This document shows, in pieces, positions 25,119 to 32,921 of a stretch of 64,000 bases of DNA. The first letter of the stretch is position 1, and each line of letters opens with the position of its first letter. The position numbers and the translations under genes were made by a program. The notes beneath the pieces are model-generated. The model worked only from the letters and a program-made list of their open reading frames with translations, was not told the origin of the DNA and made no database searches. Source of the stretch: Schlegelella_A sp965246805 (GTDB lineage: Bacteria > Pseudomonadota > Gammaproteobacteria > Burkholderiales > Burkholderiaceae_C); NCBI GenBank assembly GCA_965246805.1, contig CBDFFO010000006.1, forward strand, positions 620,001 through 684,000, in the 5' to 3' direction.

Positions 25119-25865
25119 ATGTTGCTGATCCCGGCCATCGACCTCAAAGACGGGCACTGCGTTCGTCTGAAGCAGGGCGACATGAACGACGCCACCCTCT
25201 TCAGCGAAGACCCAGCCGCGATGGCGCGACGCTGGGTCGACGCCGGGGCCCGGCGATTGCACCTCGTCGACCTGAACGGCGCGTTCTCGGGCAAGCCGGT
25301 CAACGAGGTCGCCGTGAAGGCGATCCTCGCGGAGGTGGGCGACGAGATTCCGGTGCAGCTCGGCGGCGGAATCCGGGATCTGGACACCATCGAGCGCCTC
25401 CTCGACGACGGCCTCTCGTTCATCATCATCGGTACCGCGGCCGTGAAGAGCCCGGGCTTCCTGCGCGATGCGTGCTCGGCCTTCGGCGGCCACATCATCG
25501 TCGGTCTCGACGCGAAGGGCGGCAAGGTCGCGACCGACGGCTGGAGCAAGCTCACCGGCCACGAGGTGATCGACCTGGCAAAGAAGTTCGAGGACTACGG
25601 CGTCGACGGCCTCATCTACACCGACATCGGCCGCGACGGCATGCTCTCGGGCATCAACGTCGAAGCCACGGTGGCGCTCGCGAAGGCGGTCACCATTCCG
25701 ATCATCGCGTCGGGCGGTCTGGCCGGCATGGACGACATCGACAAGCTCTGCGCGGTCGAGGACCAGGGCATCGGCGGCGTGATCTGCGGCCGCGCCATCT
25801 ACACCGGCGACCTCGACTTCGCGTCGGCGCAGGCGCGCGCCGACGCCCTGGCGAGCGCGACCTGA
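25119..25865 (+). CDS. hisA: Phosphoribosylformimino-AICAR-phosphate isomerase
   Basis: This 248-residue (beta/alpha)8 barrel isomerises ProFAR to PRFAR. Motifs: LIPAIDLKDGHCVRLKQGD with the catalytic aspartate, QLGGGIRDLDTIE, YTDIGRDGMLSGIN with the second aspartate, and IIASGGLAGMDDI. The standard length and hisH-hisA-hisF order support it fully. Confidence 0.98.
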   Translation: MLLIPAIDLKDGHCVRLKQGDMNDATLFSEDPAAMARRWVDAGARRLHLVDLNGAFSGKPVNEVAVKAILAEVGDEIPVQLGGGIRDLDTIERLLDDGLSFIIIGTAAVKSPGFLRDACSAFGGHIIVGLDAKGGKVATDGWSKLTGHEVIDLAKKFEDYGVDGLIYTDIGRDGMLSGINVEATVALAKAVTIPIIASGGLAGMDDIDKLCAVEDQGIGGVICGRAIYTGDLDFASAQARADALASAT

Positions 25866-25878
25866 ATCGACCGACGAG

Positions 25879-26640
25879 GTGCTCGCCAAACGGATCATCC
25901 CGTGCCTCGACGTGACCCGCGGGCGCGTCGTCAAGGGCGTGAACTTCGTCGAGCTGCGCGATGCGGGCGACCCCGTCGAGATCGCCGCGCGCTACAACGA
26001 GCAGGGCGCCGACGAGATCACCTTCCTCGACATCACCGCGACCAGCGATGGCCGCGACGTGATCCTGCACATCATCGAAGCGGTGGCGTCGCAGGTGTTC
26101 ATCCCGCTCACGGTCGGCGGCGGCGTGCGCACGGTGGCCGATGTGCGCCGCCTGCTCAACGCCGGCGCCGACAAGGTGAGCTTCAACTCGGCCGCGGTCG
26201 CCACCCCGATGGTGATCGCCGAAGCCTCGGCACGTTACGGTGCGCAATGCATCGTCGTCGCGATTGACGCCAAGCGGCGCGCCGACGACATGGGCTGGGA
26301 CGTCTACACCCACGGCGGCCGCACCGCGACCGGCCTCGACGCGGTCGAGTGGGCGACGAAGATGGCCGCGATGGGCGCCGGCGAGATTCTCCTCACCAGC
26401 ATGGACCGCGACGGCACCCGCACCGGGTTCGATCTCGCGCTCACCCGCACCGTGAGCGACGCGGTCGAGGTGCCGGTGATCGCCTCGGGCGGCGTCGGCT
26501 CGCTCGAACATCTGTCGGCCGGTATCCGCATCGGCGGCGCCGACGCGGTGCTCGCCGCGAGCATCTTCCACTACGGCGAATTCACGGTGCAGCAGGCCAA
26601 GGCCTTGCTGAAGCGCGATGGCATTCCGGTTCGACCATGA
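25879..26640 (+). CDS. hisF: Imidazole glycerol phosphate synthase, cyclase subunit
   Basis: This 253-residue barrel partner of HisH forms imidazole glycerol phosphate and AICAR. Seen: AKRIIPCLDVTRGRVVKG with catalytic Asp near 11, FLDITATSDGRD, DKVSFNSAAV, LLTSMDRDGTRTGFD with catalytic Asp, and VIASGGVGSLEHL. The start is GTG (25879). Its stop overlaps rsmD (ATGA). The hisI and hisE genes that often follow are absent here. Confidence 0.98.
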   Translation: MLAKRIIPCLDVTRGRVVKGVNFVELRDAGDPVEIAARYNEQGADEITFLDITATSDGRDVILHIIEAVASQVFIPLTVGGGVRTVADVRRLLNAGADKVSFNSAAVATPMVIAEASARYGAQCIVVAIDAKRRADDMGWDVYTHGGRTATGLDAVEWATKMAAMGAGEILLTSMDRDGTRTGFDLALTRTVSDAVEVPVIASGGVGSLEHLSAGIRIGGADAVLAASIFHYGEFTVQQAKALLKRDGIPVRP

Positions 26641-27266
26641 AACGTGAAGCGCCGCGCCGAGACACAGCGCGCCGCGCCATCTCGGGCAGGGACGTTTCGC
26701 GCCACGATTTGCCGCGAGAAGTGCGCATCATCGGCGGCGACTGGAAACGCACCAAGCTGCCGGTCGCCGACGCACCGGGCTTGCGCCCGACACCCGACCG
26801 CGTGCGCGAGACGCTCTTCAACTGGCTCGGCCAGACGATGACCGGCTGGCGCTGCCTCGACGCCTTCGCCGGCTCCGGCGCGCTCGGCTTCGAAGCCGCC
26901 TCGCGAGGCGCGGCGAGCGCGGTACTGATCGAACGCGACCGCCACCTCGCACGCAAGCTCGACGACACCAAGGTGCGCCTGAAGGCCGAGAACGTGCGCA
27001 TCGAGAATGCCGACGCGCTGGCGTGGATGGCGCGCGCGCCGGGTGCGTCGTTCGACGTGATCTTCATCGATCCGCCGTTCGATTCCGATCTGGCGGCGCC
27101 CGCGTTCGTGGCGGCCACTCGCGTCGTCGTGCCGGGCGGCTACATCTACCTCGAGTCCGGCAGCGCACTCGCCGCTGATGCGGTGCCCGAGGGCTTCACC
27201 CTCTTTCGCCAGTCGCGTGCCGGCGCGGTGCACTTTCAGTTGCTGAGGCGAGTCACAGCGTCGTGA
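26637..27266 (+). CDS. rsmD: 16S rRNA (guanine(966)-N2)-methyltransferase
   Basis: The 209-residue SAM-dependent enzyme methylates G966 of 16S rRNA. Seen: RIIGGDWKRTKLPVADAPGLRPTPDRVRETLFNWL, the SAM motif CLDAFAGSGALGFEAASRGA, and the catalytic DPPF in VIFIDPPFDSDL. It has an N-terminal basic extension of about 28 residues before the domain. It overlaps hisF by four bases, so it is likely translated with the his operon. Confidence 0.95.
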   Translation: MKREAPRRDTARRAISGRDVSRHDLPREVRIIGGDWKRTKLPVADAPGLRPTPDRVRETLFNWLGQTMTGWRCLDAFAGSGALGFEAASRGAASAVLIERDRHLARKLDDTKVRLKAENVRIENADALAWMARAPGASFDVIFIDPPFDSDLAAPAFVAATRVVVPGGYIYLESGSALAADAVPEGFTLFRQSRAGAVHFQLLRRVTAS

Positions 27267-27417
27267 TGGCGCTGTCGCGATGCTTTCGCCGTGAAGCCGA
27301 CGTCATGAGGACCGGCCGCTACACTGCGCCGACATCGCGGCCCCGGCCGGCCTTGCGGCGCCGGCTTGCCGCCCCATGTCACGGGCCGGATGTGTCGGGC
27401 CAACCCTAGGAGCGCGC

Positions 27418-27921
27418 ATGACCTCGGTGACACGACTGACCGCCATCTATCCCGGCACTTTCGACCCGATGACGCTCGGCCATGAAGACCTGGTGCGGAG
27501 AGCGAGCCGTCTCTTCGAGCGGCTCGTCATCGCGGTGGCGGCGGGCCACCACAAGCACACGATGTTCACGCTCGACGAGCGCCTCGAGATCGCGACCGAG
27601 CTCGCGGCCAAGCACCCGAACGCCGAAGTAGTGCCTTTCAGTGGACTGCTGCGAGATTTCGTCGTGGCGCAGAACGGCAAGGTCGTGGTGCGCGGCCTGC
27701 GCGCGATGAGCGACTTCGATTACGAATTCCAGATGGCGGGGATGAACCGGCAGTTGATGCCCGATGTCGAGACCGTGTTCCTGACGCCGAGCGACCAATA
27801 CCAGTTCATCTCCGGCACCTTCGTGCGCGAGATTGCCAGCCTCGGCGGTGATGTCTCGAAGTTCGTGTCAGGCTCCGTCCTCGGCCGGCTGCAAAAGCGG
27901 GTCGGGACCAGCGAGGCTTGA
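27418..27921 (+). CDS. coaD: Phosphopantetheine adenylyltransferase
   Basis: The 167-residue nucleotidyltransferase makes dephospho-CoA from 4'-phosphopantetheine and ATP. Seen: AIYPGTFDPMTLGHEDL with the (T/H)xGH motif, VVRGLRAMSDFDYEFQMAGMNR, and the final FISGTFVREIASLGGDVSKFV, which is the ISSTxVR motif in variant form. The ATG at 27418 is the family start. It precedes the triplicated ferredoxin leader. Confidence 0.97.
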   Translation: MTSVTRLTAIYPGTFDPMTLGHEDLVRRASRLFERLVIAVAAGHHKHTMFTLDERLEIATELAAKHPNAEVVPFSGLLRDFVVAQNGKVVVRGLRAMSDFDYEFQMAGMNRQLMPDVETVFLTPSDQYQFISGTFVREIASLGGDVSKFVSGSVLGRLQKRVGTSEA

Positions 27922-27929
27922 AGACCGGC

Positions 27930-27998
27930 ATGGCATTACTCATCACCGACGCGCATGCGTTGCAAGCCGTTGCCGTATTCGTCGCGATGAGGCGCTAG
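27930..27998 (+). pseudogene. Truncated first copy of the ferredoxin 5' end (22 codons)
   Basis: The frame reads MALLITDAHALQAVAVFVAM and stops after two arginines. Its first seven residues are identical to the start of the ferredoxin encoded 187 bases downstream; the remainder is unrelated. It contains none of the cluster cysteines. I infer a by-product of a local duplication of the leader and first codons of fdx. Confidence 0.75.
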
Positions 27999-28021
27999 AC
28001 ATGGCATTACTCATCACCGAC
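27962..28021 (+). repeat. 60-bp direct repeat, copy 1 (ferredoxin leader)
   Basis: This copy matches 28078-28137 at 57 of 60 positions. It contains TTGCCGTATTCGTCGCGATG, the stop TAG, and the next ATG with the codons for MALLITD. Confidence 0.9.
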
Positions 28022-28114
28022 ACGCATGACGGGATTTCGCAACGCATGCGTTGCGCCGGCATGCGCGGCAACCGCTTGCAAGCGGTTGCCGTATTCGTCG
28101 CGATGAGGCGCTAG
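28001..28114 (+). pseudogene. Truncated second copy of the ferredoxin 5' end (37 codons)
   Basis: The frame again begins MALLITD, continues THDGISQRMRCAGMRGNRLQ, and ends in the same AVAVFVAMRR tail and TAG as the first copy. It holds one cysteine and no iron-sulfur motif. The stop lies two bases before the ATG of the true ferredoxin gene, so translation could be coupled to it. A perfect 22-base palindrome lies within it (28068-28089). Confidence 0.7.
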
Positions 28115-28137
28115 ACATGGCGTTGCTCATCACCGAC
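28078..28137 (+). repeat. 60-bp direct repeat, copy 2 (ferredoxin leader)
   Basis: Second copy of the repeat at 27962-28021, covering the end of the second mini-frame and the first seven codons of fdx. A perfect 22-base palindrome (28068-28089) overlaps its left end and could form a hairpin just before the ferredoxin start. Confidence 0.9.
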
Positions 28138-28386
28138 GAATGCATCAACTGCGATGTCTGCGAACCCGAGTGCCCGAACCAGGCGATCTCGATGGGCGCG
28201 GCGATCTACGTGATCGAACCCGCCAAGTGCACCGAGTGCATCGGCCACTTCGACGAGCCGCAGTGCGTGCAGGTGTGCCCGGTCGCGTGCATTCCGGTCG
28301 ACCCTGCGCACATCGAGTCGCGCGAATCGCTTTGGGCCAAATACCGCGGTCTGCAGGAGGCGGCGGGCGCAGTCACTTCGTCTTAG
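28117..28386 (+). CDS. 2[4Fe-4S] ferredoxin (YfhL type)
   Basis: The 89-residue protein carries two cluster motifs: CINCDVCEPECP with conserved spacing, and CTECIGHFDEPQCVQVCP, where the longer spacing between the second and third cysteine is typical of the YfhL/Alvin type. These low-potential electron carriers act in the cytoplasm. The ATG at 28117 is set by the MALLITDECINC start. coaD-fdx adjacency is common in betaproteobacteria. Its 3' end overlaps the convergent DUF4124 gene by 14 bases. Confidence 0.95.
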   Translation: MALLITDECINCDVCEPECPNQAISMGAAIYVIEPAKCTECIGHFDEPQCVQVCPVACIPVDPAHIESRESLWAKYRGLQEAAGAVTSS

Positions 28387-28810
28387 GTGTCGGCGGCACG
28401 CGGGCCGAGAAGACCTCGGGCTGGTTGCTGCTCGCGAGGTTGGTGTCGCGAAGCGCCCTGTGCTTCTTCGCGGCCGCCCTCCGCGGGGCCGATGCCGCCG
28501 CCCGCGACGCGATCGCGGCCTTGAACGTGCCGGCTTTCGCCGGCTTGATGCTCGCCTCGTCGCGACGCCGATCGCTTTCCATCTCGCGGCCGAGCTGGCG
28601 TTGGCGCAAAGCGATGCGTTCGGCTTCCTTGCGGTCTCCCGCGCTCACGGGCGAGGTTGCGGTCACGGGCTTGCCGTTCGAGCAGCTGACGTGCGAGTAG
28701 GTGTTGCCGCACCGGTAGACCGTTTGCGCGGCGTCGGCCGTGCCGACGCTCAGGGTCAACGCTGGCAGAAGCACCAGCAACAGCATCGCGAGGATTCGGC
28801 GTGGGTTCAT
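28373..28810 (-). CDS. DUF4124 domain exported protein
   Basis: The 145-residue protein has a signal peptide (ILAMLLLVLLPALTLSVGTADA) followed by a DUF4124 domain fragment with two cysteines (TVYRCGNTYSHVSCSNGKPV). The rest is an Arg/Ala/Lys-rich helix (ERIALRQRQLGREMESDRRRDE and later). Function is unknown; it is a periplasmic protein. The start overlaps the pth stop (ATGA). Confidence 0.85.
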   Translation of the reverse strand: MNPRRILAMLLLVLLPALTLSVGTADAAQTVYRCGNTYSHVSCSNGKPVTATSPVSAGDRKEAERIALRQRQLGREMESDRRRDEASIKPAKAGTFKAAIASRAAASAPRRAAAKKHRALRDTNLASSNQPEVFSARVPPTPKTK

Positions 28811-29490
28811 GGTTCGGCTTTCGGGTGGGGTGAATGCGGCATTGGCGGCGAGGTCGGCAACGCGCCATTGGTCGGCGGCAGGACCGTCGGCAGCACGGGT
28901 CGCGGTGTCTTCGGCCGCGGCGGTTTCGCGGTGAGCTTCATCGTCGCCTTCTGCATCTCTCCGGCGATCAACTCATCGAGCGCGGTCAACGCGTGCGCGA
29001 TGCTCTTTTCGATCGCGTCGAGCTCGTCGGCCGCGGGCTTGCGCAACACGAAATCGGCCACCTCGTGCTTGACGCCCGGATGGCCGATGCCGATGCGCAG
29101 GCGCCAGTAGTCGGCGCTGCCCAGTTGCGCGTGGATGTCGCGCAGGCCGTTGTGACCGGCGTGGCCGCCGCCGAGCTTCAACTTCACCTGGCCCGCGGGC
29201 AGGTCGAGCTCGTCGTGCACCACCAGCACGTCGGCCGGTTCGATCTTGAAGAAGCGCGCGAGTGCGGCGACCGACCTGCCCGAGAGGTTCATGTAGGTCG
29301 TCGGCTGCAGCAGCCAGAGCGGCCGCCCGCCGACATTCACGCGCGCAACGCGGCCGGCATACGAGCGGTCGGCCGCGAGCGCCACCTTCAGCTGGCGGGC
29401 CGCCGCATCGACGAACCAGAAACCCGCGTTGTGGCGGGTGGCTTCGTATTCAGGGCCCGGGTTGCCGAGGCCGACGATCAATCGAATCAT
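28807..29490 (-). CDS. pth: Peptidyl-tRNA hydrolase
   Basis: The 227-residue enzyme frees tRNA from peptidyl-tRNA that drops off the ribosome. Seen: IVGLGNPGPEYEATRHNAGF with the catalytic histidine, LLQPTTYMNLSGRSV, VLVVHDELDLPAG, KLGGGHAGHNGLRD and RLRIGIGHPG. The core ends near residue 190. A Pro-rich tail of about 38 residues follows and is not part of the family. The ATG at 29490 is used, as the longer frame has no family match. Confidence 0.96.
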   Translation of the reverse strand: MIRLIVGLGNPGPEYEATRHNAGFWFVDAAARQLKVALAADRSYAGRVARVNVGGRPLWLLQPTTYMNLSGRSVAALARFFKIEPADVLVVHDELDLPAGQVKLKLGGGHAGHNGLRDIHAQLGSADYWRLRIGIGHPGVKHEVADFVLRKPAADELDAIEKSIAHALTALDELIAGEMQKATMKLTAKPPRPKTPRPVLPTVLPPTNGALPTSPPMPHSPHPKAEP

Positions 29491-29601
29491 GAATCGATTA
29501 TCGAGCGGCGATGCGCGCCGGCGCAGGGTCGTGCGCCCGCTCGAACGGGTGGATCCGGCGGGTGTGCGTTGTTGACGCAACCACCCGCCCCGTGCAAGCC
29601 G

Positions 29602-30351
29602 CTAGCCGTCGCCAGCGCCGACGCCCGCCCGCCAGCGCGCCCAACCGGCCGCGCGCAACGCACACGCCGGGCACTGCCCGCAGCCATGACCCCACGCGTG
29701 CCGCGTGCCGCGTTCGCCGAGGTAACAGGTGTGCGTGTCCTCGATGACGATGTCGACCAGCGCGGAGCCGCCCAACTCGTCGGTGAGCGCCCAGATGGCC
29801 GACTTGTCGAGCCACATCAGCGGCGTGACGATGTCCATGCGCTGCGCGAGGCCGAGCTCGAGCGTGATCTGCTGCGAGCGCATCGTGGTGTCGCGGCAAT
29901 CGGGGTAGCCGGAGAAATCGGTTTCGCACATGCCACCGATCAGCACGTCGATGCCACGCCGGTAGGCCAGCGCGGCGGCGAGCGTGAGGAACAGCAGGTT
30001 GCGACCCGGCACGAAGGTGTTGGGCAGGCCGTTCGCCTGCATCTCGATCGCGCGGCCATCGGTGAGCGCGGTGTCGCTGATGGCGCCGAGCACGCCCACG
30101 TCGAGCACGTGGTCGTCGCCGAGACGTGTTGCCCATTCGGCGTAGCGCTCCGCGATCGCGCTGCGCACGACGACGCGTTGGGTCAGCTCGACGCGGTGCC
30201 GCTGACCATAGTCGAAGCCGATCGTCTCGACGTGCGCGTAGCGGTCGAGCGCCCACGCGAGACACGCGGTCGAGTCCTGGCCGCCCGAGAACAGCACGAG
30301 GGCGCGGCGCGTCGAGTCGAGCGCGTCGCTTGAAGTGTTGCTGGTGGCCAT
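29602..30351 (-). CDS. queC: 7-cyano-7-deazaguanine synthase
   Basis: This 249-residue enzyme of queuosine synthesis converts CDG to preQ0 with ATP and ammonia. Seen: the PP-loop LVLFSGGQDSTACLAWAL, FDYGQRH, PGRNLLFLTLAAALAY, GGMCETDFSGYPDCR, and the zinc site formed by cysteines in THTCYLGE and GCGQCPAC. No other queuosine genes are in the window. It stands alone, with about 110 bases on either side. Confidence 0.97.
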   Translation of the reverse strand: MATSNTSSDALDSTRRALVLFSGGQDSTACLAWALDRYAHVETIGFDYGQRHRVELTQRVVVRSAIAERYAEWATRLGDDHVLDVGVLGAISDTALTDGRAIEMQANGLPNTFVPGRNLLFLTLAAALAYRRGIDVLIGGMCETDFSGYPDCRDTTMRSQQITLELGLAQRMDIVTPLMWLDKSAIWALTDELGGSALVDIVIEDTHTCYLGERGTRHAWGHGCGQCPACALRAAGWARWRAGVGAGDG

Positions 30352-30461
30352 GGGTCAGGACTCGGTTCGAAGGCGCCCGATCGATTGACACGAGAGGCTG
30401 CAGATTCTCGCGGCGGCCGCGGCCCGCCGCTCGCCGCACGCACGGCGCGTGCCGTGATCGC

Positions 30462-31970
30462 TCAGAGCCGCACGAGAACCCGGTACTTCAACGCCGTGCT
30501 GCCGCCGGCCGGGACCGCGATGTGCCATTCGGCCGCACCCGCCGAAGCCTTCGTGTGCGGCGCCGATTGCTCGAGCATGCTCCATTCGCCCGGCACCGGT
30601 TCTCGCACCGTCACCGTCACCGCCTCGGTCTTCGCGTTCTTCAGCACGATCTCGTACGCGCTCTCGTACAGGTAGGTCGACCGCAGGTACGGCTCCCGGC
30701 GCTTGAAATCTGTCTGCGTCTTGTCGGCGGTGACGTCGAAGGCTTCGCCGAGGTGCAGTCGCACCTTCTCGTTCTTCGGCGTGTGGTCGATGCGATCTTC
30801 GCCGACGAACTGCGCGTTGCCGGCGCTGTCGCGCTTGTAGACGCGCACCACGCCATGGGGCAAGGGCACGCCGAGGCCGGCACCTTCCCGATTCATGAAC
30901 TCGACGTTGACGCTCGCCTTGAGCTTCTGGCCGATGCTGCCGACCGCTGCCGAGCGGTAATAGCCGTCGCTGCCGTCGATGAGCAATTCCTTGCGGACCG
31001 CGACGCCGCTGCCGTTCAGCAACGCAACCTGCTTGGTCTGGTTCTCGGCCAGCGTGGTGGTGCGGCCGAGCGAGTAGAGGTGGTATTCGAAGAGCGACTC
31101 CTGAGCGAATGCATCGGGCCCCTGCAACTTCGCCATCATCGCCGGCGCGGCCATCGGCTTGCGCGCGTCGCGGCGGTTTTCGTCCGCGACCCGATTCACG
31201 TCACCGGCCACCAGTTGCAATTTCGCGTTGGTGTAGCTCGCTCCGCTCTGGTTGGCGAGCGTGACCCAGCCGTTCAGGTCGAGCGCGCTGTCGTCGGCGT
31301 TCAATTCGGCCACGTAATCGGCGTGCCACGAGAGGCCGCCGGTCAGGTACGAGAGCTCGAGCGTCTGCGCGCCGGCCTGGCGGTTGCGCAGTTCGGTCAC
31401 GAGCGTCGGGCGGTCGCGCAAATTCGCGGGCACGCCGTCGTAGACGATGCGGCCCGGCAGGCCGGTCTCGATGCGGTCACCGATCTTCAGCACCACGCCG
31501 CCACTGGCCGACAGCACCTGCGCCGACTCGACCGTCTCGGCACCCGTCGCGGGATTGGTTTTGACGACGCGCACGTCGCGCCCCACGTATTTTTCGAGCA
31601 GCTTCGCCGGCGTCAGCAGGTCGAAGTCGAAGTTCTGTTCCAGCAGCTCGAATGCGCCGGGGTTCGACAGGCTGCGCAACTGGGCGGTCTCGGGCCGCAT
31701 GCGCCCACTGACGTCGCGCAGCGCGATGCGCTGCATGCCGCTGCCGAGCGTTAGACGCCGCGTGTCCTTCACGAGGGCGAGGTCGCTGTTGTAGATCGTG
31801 ACGGAGACGCTTTGCTGATCGTCGAGTGTGCTGCGTTGCTCTCCGGCTTCCGGTTTCGTCACGGCCGCAACGGAACGCGACTTCTCCGGCGCTTGTGCCG
31901 GTGTGTCGACGGAGGCGAGCAGCATGACCAGTGCGGCGATGGCGACGGGGGTCTTGGACAGGTTCGACAT
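30462..31970 (-). CDS. DUF4139 domain exported protein
   Basis: The 502-residue protein has a signal peptide (VAIAALVMLLASVDTPAQA) and a DUF4139-type body: VTIYNSDLALVKDTRRLTL, GVPANLRDRPTLVTEL, TGGLSWHADYVAELN, GWVTLANQSGASYTNAKLQLVAGDVNRV, and the late ALKYRVLVRL. Function is unknown; such proteins are predicted all-beta and periplasmic or surface-linked. It is a single gene behind the rplY terminator, so it needs its own promoter within 31971-32156. Confidence 0.88.
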   Translation of the reverse strand: MSNLSKTPVAIAALVMLLASVDTPAQAPEKSRSVAAVTKPEAGEQRSTLDDQQSVSVTIYNSDLALVKDTRRLTLGSGMQRIALRDVSGRMRPETAQLRSLSNPGAFELLEQNFDFDLLTPAKLLEKYVGRDVRVVKTNPATGAETVESAQVLSASGGVVLKIGDRIETGLPGRIVYDGVPANLRDRPTLVTELRNRQAGAQTLELSYLTGGLSWHADYVAELNADDSALDLNGWVTLANQSGASYTNAKLQLVAGDVNRVADENRRDARKPMAAPAMMAKLQGPDAFAQESLFEYHLYSLGRTTTLAENQTKQVALLNGSGVAVRKELLIDGSDGYYRSAAVGSIGQKLKASVNVEFMNREGAGLGVPLPHGVVRVYKRDSAGNAQFVGEDRIDHTPKNEKVRLHLGEAFDVTADKTQTDFKRREPYLRSTYLYESAYEIVLKNAKTEAVTVTVREPVPGEWSMLEQSAPHTKASAGAAEWHIAVPAGGSTALKYRVLVRL

Positions 31971-32099
31971 GAAAGGCTCCGGGCTTCAGATGAGGGATCA
32001 GACCGTCGTGATACGTCTGACGCGAGCGCACGGGGTTAAAGCTTCGGTGTGCGCGGTGGCAGGGCTCCGGCCAACTGAGCGTTCGCCGCTGGTTGAATG

Positions 32100-32132
32100 A
32101 AAAAGCCGGTTGGGGCATGACCCCAACCGGCT
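32100..32132 (-). terminator. rplY: Rho-independent terminator of rplY
   Basis: A perfect 12-base-pair stem (AGCCGGTTGGGG and its complement) with a five-base loop is followed on the minus strand by a run of five T. It lies 25 bases after the rplY stop codon. This is the clearest terminator in the window. Confidence 0.92.
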
Positions 32133-32156
32133 CGATTGAACCACCGCGCGCAGCGC

Positions 32157-32804
32157 TTACTTCTTGTTCTGCTTCTCGGTCTTCTTCGCCTTGGTCGGAG
32201 CCGCGGCGACCGGAGCCACCACCACCGGGGCGACGACTTCTTCTTCCGCGGCGGCGACGTTGGCCGATGCGATCACCGGGTTCTTCTTGCCGTGCAGCAC
32301 GACCTTCACGCCTTCACCGAGCGCGATGTCGTCGACGTGCAGCGACTGGCCCTTCGTGAGGTTGGCCAGATCGACGGTGATGAATTCCGGCAGCTGCGAA
32401 GCCAGGCACTGGATCGACAGCTCGTTCAGCACGTGATTGACGACGCACGCATCGGTCTTCACCGCCGGTGACACCTCCTCGTTGATGAAGTGCAGCGGCA
32501 CCTTCTTCGTGATCTTGGTGGTGGCATCGACGCGCTGGAAGTCGACGTGCAGCACGATCGGCCGGAACGCGTGCATCTGGTAGTCGCGCAGCAACACCTG
32601 TTCGGTATTGCCGGCGAGCTCCATCTCGAGCAGCGACGAGTGGAACGCTTCCTTCTTCAGCGCGAAGAAGAGGGCGTTGTGATCGAGCTCGATCATGGCT
32701 GGCGTTCCTGCGCCATAGACGATGCCAGGAACCTTTTGCGCATTGCGCAGGCGGCGGCTCGCTCCGGTCCCCTGCAGCGTGCGCTCATAGGCGACGAATT
32801 TCAT
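32157..32804 (-). CDS. rplY: 50S ribosomal protein L25/CTC
   Basis: The 215-residue protein is the two-domain CTC/TL5 form that binds 5S rRNA. N-terminal domain: MKFVAYERTLQGTGASRRLR, VPGIVYG, and VLLRDYQMHAFRPIVLHVDF; C-terminal domain: KVPLHFINEEVSPAVKTDACVVNHVLNEL. It ends in a Val/Ala- then Lys-rich tail. It follows prs on the same strand, the usual prs-rplY-pth context, here interrupted before pth by DUF4139 and queC. Confidence 0.97.
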   Translation of the reverse strand: MKFVAYERTLQGTGASRRLRNAQKVPGIVYGAGTPAMIELDHNALFFALKKEAFHSSLLEMELAGNTEQVLLRDYQMHAFRPIVLHVDFQRVDATTKITKKVPLHFINEEVSPAVKTDACVVNHVLNELSIQCLASQLPEFITVDLANLTKGQSLHVDDIALGEGVKVVLHGKKNPVIASANVAAAEEEVVAPVVVAPVAAAPTKAKKTEKQNKK

Positions 32805-32921
32805 TGATGACTCCAGAAGTGATGGGCACCCGCGACCAGGTTGCCCGTGTAGAGGTCTTGCGACCCGGTGGAACCTTCTTTCGAAGGCATTCGGTGGAGG
32901 CGCGCGGCACTGGCGCGATCC

